DNA of 64,000 nt from Rhodanobacter sp. Lineage in GTDB: Bacteria > Pseudomonadota > Gammaproteobacteria > Xanthomonadales > Rhodanobacteraceae. The position numbers and the translations under genes are program-made. The first letter of the stretch is position 1; each line of letters begins with the position of its first letter. Of this stretch, positions 55,364-64,000 are shown in pieces. Below the pieces are notes generated by a model. That model was not told the origin of the DNA. It saw nothing but the letters and a program-made list of their open reading frames with translations, and ran no database searches. Where the stretch lies: contig SCRO01000116.1 of assembly GCA_004298505.1 (NCBI GenBank), forward strand, positions 1 to 64,000. The letters are read 5' to 3'.

Positions 55364-55388
55364 CTCGAAAAACTCGATACCGCCTCGC

Positions 55389-55460
55389 CATCCCCGCGAG
55401 TGCGGGGATCCAGCGACCCGGGGGGAAAGGTACTGGATTCCCGCTTTCGTGGGAATGACG
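55389..55460. repeat. REP-like inverted repeat beside the CRISPR trailer end
   Basis: TCCCCGCGAGTGCGGGGATCCAG ... CTGGATTCCCGCTTTCGTGGGAATGA; half-similar motif ATCCCGGCGCACGCCGGGATCCAGCGCC near 44860. Confidence 0.65.
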
Positions 55461-55474
55461 GCGAAAGAACGGTT

Positions 55475-58400
55475 TTTCTGAGCTGCCTATGCGGCAGCGA
55501 ACCATGCTTCAATGAGGCGGCAGCGAATCGCTGCTTTCTGAGCTGCCTACGCGGCAGCGGACAGCAGGGTAGTGCCGACACGCGCGCCCGTCAGTTTCTG
55601 AGCTGCCTACGCGGCAGTGAACTGGTGACCGGCAATGTCTATACGTCGCTGGTTTTTCTGAGCTGCCTACGCGGCAGCGGACCTATCCACCGAGCAAAGC
55701 CGCAGCGCGCTGCTTTTCTGAGCTGCCTACGCGGCAGCGGACGGCACCCCTGCAACGGATTCGTGCCGGTCGGCTTTCTGAGCTGCCTACGCGGCAGCGG
55801 ACACGAAGTCGCAAAGCGCGTCAAGCTGGCCTTGTTTCTGAGCTGCCTACGCGGCAGCGGACTCAATCATCACGCAGAAGTCTGATATGCGCATTTTCTG
55901 AGCTGCCTACGCGGCAGCGGACACGCCAAGCGGTGCATCCTGGCCGACTTCAACTTTCTGAGCTGCCTACGCGGCAGCGGACTTGCTCATGTGAGTGTCC
56001 TGAGGTTGTGGGAGTTTCTGAGCTGCCTACGCGGCAGCGGACGGCTCACTGGGCAGCCACACGCTGGCCCGCGTTTTCTGAGCTGCCTACGCGGCAGCGG
56101 ACGATACAGCTGCCAGCCAATCGTAGCCGCGCTTTTTCTGAGCTGCCTACGCGGCAGCGGACTAGCTACGAGGCCCACGGGTGCGCCGACCATTTTTCTG
56201 AGCTGCCTACGCGGCAGCGGACGCCATGACCCAATCCCACGGTCGCTTCTGGAAGTTTCTGAGCTGCCTACGCGGCAGCGGACTGTTCGTTTCTCCGGTG
56301 GGTTGTCTCGCTGTATTTCTGAGCTGCCTACGCGGCAGCGGACGCATCGGATTGCGCCACCAGCGCATCGATGCTTTTCTGAGCTGCCTACGCGGCAGCG
56401 GACTGATTGTTCGATGCACTTTGCTTACATCCCTTTTTCTGAGCTGCCTACGCGGCAGCGGACTACGGCGCCCGCTGTATCGTGGAACTTCGATTTTTCT
56501 GAGCTGCCTACGCGGCAGCGGACAGTGGGGCGAAGAAGGCGGGGATGATTACGCGTTTCTGAGCTGCCTACGCGGCAGCGGACACTGGATGGTTTTCATG
56601 CGGCCTAACGAATGATTTCTGAGCTGCCTACGCGGCAGCGGACTGCGAGACACGTACGGCATCGATGTTCATCGTTTTCTGAGCTGCCTACGCGGCAGCG
56701 GACATCTTGAGGATTCCAACTCCTGCCACGTCACTTTTCTGAGCTGCCTACGCGGCAGCGGACGATGCCCCACTCTTGTTTTTGATGCGGTTGATTTTCT
56801 GAGCTGCCTACGCGGCAGCGGACGCTGCGTGACTTAGTGGTGAGCTTTGCCATGTTTTCTGAGCTGCCTACGCGGCAGCGGACTTGTGAAGTGGAGGTCG
56901 ATCGGGGTATGAACATTTCTGAGCTGCCTACGCGGCAGCGGACGTCGGGCTTCATGCGCGTTCCCGCATGTCATTTTTCTGAGCTGCCTACGCGGCAGCG
57001 GACCTGGCCGTATCGCTCAAGGGCTAGCGGACTTATTTCTGAGCTGCCTACGCGGCAGCGGACGTCTGCTTGATGGTGGAGCGGTTGCGGCTGATTTTCT
57101 GAGCTGCCTACGCGGCAGCGGACCACTTGTCGCCCAGCCCATAAGGCGGATCAGTTTTCTGAGCTGCCTACGCGGCAGCGGACCCCGACTTTATCCCCGC
57201 CTTTTTCATCTTGATTTTCTGAGCTGCCTACGCGGCAGCGGACAGCGATGGTGATGTCGCCATCGCGCTCGGGCTTTTCTGAGCTGCCTACGCGGCAGCG
57301 GACCGCGCCGCCGGGCTGATGCGCGTTTCACCCAATTTCTGAGCTGCCTACGCGGCAGCGGACTCGGCAGGCAGTAGAACTGCCGAGCTTTCGTTGTTTC
57401 TGAGCTGCCTACGCGGCAGCGGACCGACAACACCGGCAGCGAGGGCATTGCCCACTTTTCTGAGCTGCCTACGCGGCAGCGGACGTCCCAAGGCAACGCA
57501 CACCCATCGCTCGGCATTTCTGAGCTGCCTACGCGGCAGCGGACCGGGTAATTGGTATTCGTGTTCGGGCACGCCATTTCTGAGCTGCCTACGCGGCAGC
57601 GGACATCTGTTCACCGACTTTCTTGACGAGTACACAGTTTCTGAGCTGCCTACGCGGCAGCGGACTGGGTGCCGTATAGCGCGATGGCTTCTTGCTTTTT
57701 CTGAGCTGCCTACGCGGCAGCGGACGGCAATGTGTATTTTCGCAACGCGTAGGTGCTTTTCTGAGCTGCCTACGCGGCAGCGGACAAGATCGACGCAGAC
57801 AAGCTGCGGAACATCAATTTCTGAGCTGCCTACGCGGCAGCGGACAAAACACATCCATGTACCGGTCAAACACGTCATTTCTGAGCTGCCTACGCGGCAG
57901 CGGACGTCTTTCAGGTGTTGCGCCACCTTTCCAGTTATTTCTGAGCTGCCTACGCGGCAGCGGACTGGCACTGGCTGCTGAAGCGAGGGGACTTGTTTTT
58001 CTGAGCTGCCTACGCGGCAGCGGACTCTGTCGATCTAAGGACTGCGGCGACCGTCGATTTCTGAGCTGCCTACGCGGCAGCGGACTATCGACGGGGTTAT
58101 GCACAGTGACCGGGTCTTTTCTGAGCTGCCTACGCGGCAGCGGACGCAGAACATGGCAGCGTCGCCAGTAGTGTGCCTTTCTGAGCTGCCTACGCGGCAG
58201 CGGACGCAACGGACAAGGCACGCGGGAAAGCGGCACATTTCTGAGCTGCCTACGCGGCAGCGGACTCACCGAAGATGTGCGGAAGCTTGCCCATCACTTT
58301 CTGAGCTGCCTACGCGGCAGCGGACGCAACCGATGTGCACGCACACGCTGCGTTTTCGTTTCTGAGCTGCCTACGCGGCAGCGGACGCCATCGTCGCCGC

Positions 58401-61400
58401 TGGCACTTTCGACGTGACTTTCTGAGCTGCCTACGCGGCAGCGGACCCTTCCGCAGCTACTGGCGCAACGAGGTAGAGTTTCTGAGCTGCCTACGCGGCA
58501 GCGGACCTGCCACTTTCCCTTGCAGCCTGTATTGCAGATTTCTGAGCTGCCTACGCGGCAGCGGACGCACGATCTGCGCGTGAAGCTTGCCGCGGCTGTT
58601 TCTGAGCTGCCTACGCGGCAGCGGACCACGAACAGCGCTGTGACATCCGACGCGTAGTTTTCTGAGCTGCCTACGCGGCAGCGGACGCTGCGGTGTTGCT
58701 ACCAGTGCCTGACGCTGTTTTCTGAGCTGCCTACGCGGCAGCGGACAAGACGCATGTGCGCATGGCCTGGTCGATGGTTTTCTGAGCTGCCTACGCGGCA
58801 GCGGACAAATACAAAAGACCGCACATCGGCGGGAAATATTTCTGAGCTGCCTACGCGGCAGCGGACACTGTCCGCGGCGATACGATCAGTATTTATCATT
58901 TCTGAGCTGCCTACGCGGCAGCGGACTGTTCAACGCCATGCCATGGCCGCGCGAGTCATTTCTGAGCTGCCTACGCGGCAGCGGACGCTGAGTCCGTACT
59001 TGCGAGGTACGGAGGAAATTTCTGAGCTGCCTACGCGGCAGCGGACCGCCTCGCCACGCACTGCACAGCGTGATCTCTTTTCTGAGCTGCCTACGCGGCA
59101 GCGGACTCTATCCTCCGCGTGCAATAAATCCCGCACGCTTTCTGAGCTGCCTACGCGGCAGCGGACGTGTCTGCCGCATGCGAGTTGCCGCGCCCGATTT
59201 TCTGAGCTGCCTACGCGGCAGCGGACTAATCTATACCCATGCCAGCCAATACCGGCGCTTTCTGAGCTGCCTACGCGGCAGCGGACAGCGTGAAGCTCAG
59301 CGACTTGGTGTAGTTCGATTTCTGAGCTGCCTACGCGGCAGCGGACGTGTCTGCCGCATGCGAGTTGCCGCGCCCGATTTTCTGAGCTGCCTACGCGGCA
59401 GCGGACCGTTCTCAGTCGTCATCATGCGTGAGCTGTAGTTTCTGAGCTGCCTACGCGGCAGCGGACGTGGTCAGCATCACCTCGGCTACCAGTGTTGCTT
59501 TCTGAGCTGCCTACGCGGCAGCGGACATAGCTCGGCACCGCGAACCGTCGCCCCTTTTTTTCTGAGCTGCCTACGCGGCAGCGGACGTCGGGTTTCATCG
59601 CTTGGTTCTCTTCGTGACTTTCTGAGCTGCCTACGCGGCAGCGGACGCAATGCGCAGCCGCAGAACCTGATCTTTGCCTTTCTGAGCTGCCTACGCGGCA
59701 GCGGACGCGATGGCAGCACTACCCTGGCCGCCGGTACCTTTCTGAGCTGCCTACGCGGCAGCGGACTAGCCGGATTTTTGGAGTTTCGCGAGGGCTTCTT
59801 TCTGAGCTGCCTACGCGGCAGCGGACAGCAATGCGCAGCCGCAGAACCTGATCTTTGCCTTTCTGAGCTGCCTACGCGGCAGCGGACGAGAAGCTGGAAG
59901 CGTCCAGCGTCGCGCACAATTTCTGAGCTGCCTACGCGGCAGCGGACTGAGCTGGACGAGCGCGGAGAACCCGCAGTATTTTCTGAGCTGCCTACGCGGC
60001 AGCGGACCCATGACCGTCCGCTGCGCCGACTGCCGTTACTTTCTGAGCTGCCTACGCGGCAGCGGACGGCGGCGATTGGCGCGTTCGCGACCAGCATATT
60101 TTCTGAGCTGCCTACGCGGCAGCGGACCCGGTGATTGCGGATATCGTCCGCCGTCGATCTTTCTGAGCTGCCTACGCGGCAGCGGACAGTGCAGCTTTGA
60201 ACGTGTCGGCTGTCGTGGCTTTCTGAGCTGCCTACGCGGCAGCGGACGTACCGCCAGCACTAGCGCGGGCTGCGCCGATTTTCTGAGCTGCCTACGCGGC
60301 AGCGGACGCAGCCGATACTTCGAATAGCCTGCCGTGACTTTTCTGAGCTGCCTACGCGGCAGCGGACGGGCTTAGCTTCTACGGTTCCGATGCTTTGCAT
60401 TTCTGAGCTGCCTACGCGGCAGCGGACTGGCAGATCGGATGGACGCGGATGCCGTGATGTTTCTGAGCTGCCTACGCGGCAGCGGAGGATGCGTTCATGG
60501 CGATATTTGGGCTGCGGAGTTTCTGAGCTGCCTACGCGGCAGCGGACCTTTTCGGCCGCCGTGACTCGCGCGGGAGCTTTTTCTGAGCTGCCTACGCGGC
60601 AGCGGACTTGACGGGCACCGACACGATTGCAAGCATCACTTTCTGAGCTGCCTACGCGGCAGCGGACACACGCTACTACATCGGCTAAGCCGAACAAAAT
60701 TTCTGAGCTGCCTACGCGGCAGCGGACGTGCCCGCGGTCCGGCATCGGGTACTTCTTCTTTTCTGAGCTGCCTACGCGGCAGCGGACATGTATACCGACC
60801 GCGTTGAACTGAGCGGAAATTTCTGAGCTGCCTACGCGGCAGCGGACAGGTAGGTCTTACCGACAGTCCCTAGGCCGATTTTCTGAGCTGCCTACGCGGC
60901 AGCGGACGCAGGATCGGTGGCCGCAGCGGCATCCATCCATTTCTGAGCTGCCTACGCGGCAGCGGACCCAGAAGATGGCGCGTGCCGCGTTGATCGCCTT
61001 TTCTGAGCTGCCTACGCGGCAGCGGACGCTTCGTCGTTCATGTCGTTCTCCCGGTTGATTTTCTGAGCTGCCTACGCGGCAGCGGACCGTCACGACCTGA
61101 AGATTCCACGGAACATGTATTTCTGAGCTGCCTACGCGGCAGCGGACGAGCTGCACAGGTGCGATGAGTTCAGCGACAATTTCTGAGCTGCCTACGCGGC
61201 AGCGGACATGCATACCACCTTGTACTCGCCACGCTTGCTTTTCTGAGCTGCCTACGCGGCAGCGGACTTTCAGCAGGTCATAGATACTGATGCCAAGGTT
61301 TTCTGAGCTGCCTACGCGGCAGCGGACAATCAAGTCGCTGGAAGACTTCAAACGGGCATTTTCTGAGCTGCCTACGCGGCAGCGGACTCAGAGCGGGCGA

Positions 61401-64000
61401 TGGACTGGATATCGATGCTTTTCTGAGCTGCCTACGCGGCAGCGGACCGTGGTCTTGATGTCCTGCAGGTCTTTCAGCATTTCTGAGCTGCCTACGCGGC
61501 AGCGGACATGACGGGCAACAGGTCGCCAAGGATCGACTGTTTCTGAGCTGCCTACGCGGCAGCGGACGCTGTTAACTGGTTGGACCGCGATAGTTGCCAT
61601 TTCTGAGCTGCCTACGCGGCAGCGGACCCGAGGTCTGTGGAGCTTGAGCCGCCACCCTTTTTCTGAGCTGCCTACGCGGCAGCGGACATCAATGGCTCAT
61701 CGGACATCATGGTTCCTTTTTTCTGAGCTGCCTACGCGGCAGCGGACCGGATATCTCCGAACACGACGCGCGGTCTGCAGTTTCTGAGCTGCCTACGCGG
61801 CAGCGGACAAAGACCAGGCTGAAGCCATCCGCCAGACTGATTTCTGAGCTGCCTACGCGGCAGCGGACCATTGTGTTTGTCTCCAGTCAGGCGGCGAGAA
61901 TTTCTGAGCTGCCTACGCGGCAGCGGACTGCCGCGTGACCACGTCGGCGGGCGTTGGTGTTTTCTGAGCTGCCTACGCGGCAGCGGACCACCACGTTGGC
62001 GAACATCCATTCGCCGGCCATTTCTGAGCTGCCTACGCGGCAGCGGACTGTATGCCACCTCGAGCGGACCATAGCCATACTTTCTGAGCTGCCTACGCGG
62101 CAGCGGACTCCGGTGACAAGGTACACATTGCCGCGCAACATTTCTGAGCTGCCTACGCGGCAGCGGACATGACTGGTCAAGCCACGGCTCCGATGCGTTC
62201 TTTCTGAGCTGCCTACGCGGCAGCGGACGGTTCTTCAGTCGCGTTGCATTGGCGCCGAGTTTTCTGAGCTGCCTACGCGGCAGCGGACGCGGAAAGTACG
62301 GCATCCGTGGAACGATTGAATTTCTGAGCTGCCTACGCGGCAGCGGACTGTAGTTCGAAGCTGACATCAGTTGCCTCCGCTTTCTGAGCTGCCTACGCGG
62401 CAGCGGACAACCAGCGGCTGCAGATGGCAAGCAGCTCGATTTTCTGAGCTGCCTACGCGGCAGCGGACTCGCGGGCGGTCGGCGCCGCAACAGTTTCGAA
62501 GTTTCTGAGCTGCCTACGCGGCAGCGGACCAAGACGCTTTCGACGACGCGCATTCTGAGGATTTCTGAGCTGCCTACGCGGCAGCGGACTTGTCGCAGAT
62601 GAGCCGCGCGCGCTGTACGTCTTTCTGAGCTGCCTACGCGGCAGCGGACTGGCACTCCTGCCGCGCGTCGTCCAGCATACGTTTCTGAGCTGCCTACGCG
62701 GCAGCGGACGCTCCACGACCTATCGAGGGCCAGACTCAGGCTTTCTGAGCTGCCTACGCGGCAGCGGACGAACGTGGTATCGCCACCCGTCGTGCCCGGC
62801 TTTTCTGAGCTGCCTACGCGGCAGCGGACTTGCCTGCGCAAACATCGGCCGATCCTTTATTTTTCTGAGCTGCCTACGCGGCAGCGGACCCAACAATAAG
62901 ATCGCCCTGCGCCGATGTGATTTTCTGAGCTGCCTACGCGGCAGCGGACGTCGCCATATTGCGTGAACTGCCATGGCGACGTTTCTGAGCTGCCTACGCG
63001 GCAGCGGACGATCAAGTCGCTGGAAGACTTCAAGCGGGCTTTTTCTGAGCTGCCTACGCGGCAGCGGACCCGACGCTGGCAGCGGAATCTACCGCCGAGT
63101 TTTTCTGAGCTGCCTACGCGGCAGCGGACGGTGAACAGCCGTTTCTTCATCTCGGCGTCAATTTCTGAGCTGCCTACGCGGCAGCGGACAGGTACACATT
63201 GCCGCGCAACAAGAGAAAGAGTTTCTGAGCTGCCTACGCGGCAGCGGACTCGGCCAGCATGCGCGCCATCATCTCGACCTTTTTCTGAGCTGCCTACGCG
63301 GCAGCGGACGTGCTTTGGCGTTTGCGGCGTGAGCCTTGTTGTTTCTGAGCTGCCTACGCGGCAGCGGACCTTGCCATAGCTGACGCTTGAGGTTACCGCA
63401 TTTTCTGAGCTGCCTACGCGGCAGCGGACAAACGTTTCGTCCGCGCCTCGCCTGACTCCATTTTCTGAGCTGCCTACGCGGCAGCGGACTGGTCGTGTGG
63501 CTTTCTGTACGCGCAAGTTTATTTCTGAGCTGCCTACGCGGCAGCGGACTTCAGCCTGTCGGCAGTCGCCTGACAATCTGATTTCTGAGCTGCCTACGCG
63601 GCAGCGGACAACTTTGCCGGCTTCGGCGCTGTGCTGGCGACTTTCTGAGCTGCCTACGCGGCAGCGGACTTGCCGCGCCCGTCGATGGACGCACGGCCAG
63701 CGTTTCTGAGCTGCCTACGCGGCAGCGGACACGCCAAGCGCTGCATCCTGGCCGACTTCAATTTTCTGAGCTGCCTACGCGGCAGCGGACTTCTGGTGGA
63801 ACAGGTTTCCGACGCCGTTGGCTTTCTGAGCTGCCTACGCGGCAGCGGACCGACGGCACCCCTTACCGCCTTGGTTGCTCTTTTTCTGAGCTGCCTACGC
63901 GGCAGCGGACGATGACACGCCCTCCACGAGCCACGAGAGAAATTTCTGAGCTGCCTACGCGGCAGCGGACATTTCCGATGACCTGATCCGCATGGTGCGA
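55475..64000 (-). CRISPR. Large type I-F CRISPR array, 142 repeats in window, continuing past the right edge
   Basis: 28-nt repeat TTTCTGAGCTGCCTACGCGGCAGCGGAC (reverse complement GTCCGCTGCCGCGTAGGCAGCTCAGAAA, cf. canonical I-F GTTCACTGCCGTATAGGCAGCTAAGAAA) with 32-33-nt spacers; degenerate repeats at 55475-55502 and 55595-55622 mark the trailer side. Confidence 0.99.

Noticed and set aside
54300-55475. Cas genes adjacent to the array on the left
   Set aside because: Looked for Cas1/Cas3/Csy-like motifs; only the ERCC4 nuclease and remnants are present. Polarity places the leader and probable cas genes beyond 64000.
55336-64000. Dozens of ORFs with repeating FLSCLRGSG / SELPTRQRT / VRCRVGSSE / PLPRRQLRK peptides
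   Set aside because: Artefacts of the 60-nt (multiple of 3) repeat-spacer period keeping frames open across the CRISPR array; no ribosomal or coding logic.

Overview
This looks like a high-GC gammaproteobacterial chromosome segment, probably Xanthomonadales/Rhodanobacteraceae-like (inferred from gene content only). Positions 1-42 kb are mostly housekeeping: tyrosine catabolism (hppD-hmgA-vapBC-fahA), sdhBCD-acnA, hemN/fnr/hemF, gpmA, zapE, an MdtABC-like RND pump, and a glycosyltransferase plus two ketosynthases that look like a fragment of an aryl-polyene/xanthomonadin cluster. The first 12 kb contain several decayed genes, and MITE-like and REP-like repeats are scattered through the window. 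From 42 to 64 kb there is a dense defense island: a type III R-M-like locus whose Res lacks the expected Walker A region and whose Mod is split by an HNH + MazG-like cassette; a NYN protein; a tightly packed AAA ATPase / subtilase (IetAS-like) / RelE-UvrD helicase operon; an ERCC4-HhH nuclease; a solitary type I-C-like CRISPR repeat; and a very large type I-F CRISPR array (55475 to the window end, 142 repeats by arithmetic). The leader end and cas genes of that array are not in the window. Several spacer pairs are near-identical, overlapping or length variants, which suggests repeated sampling of the same phage lineages over time. All family calls come from motif recognition without database searches.
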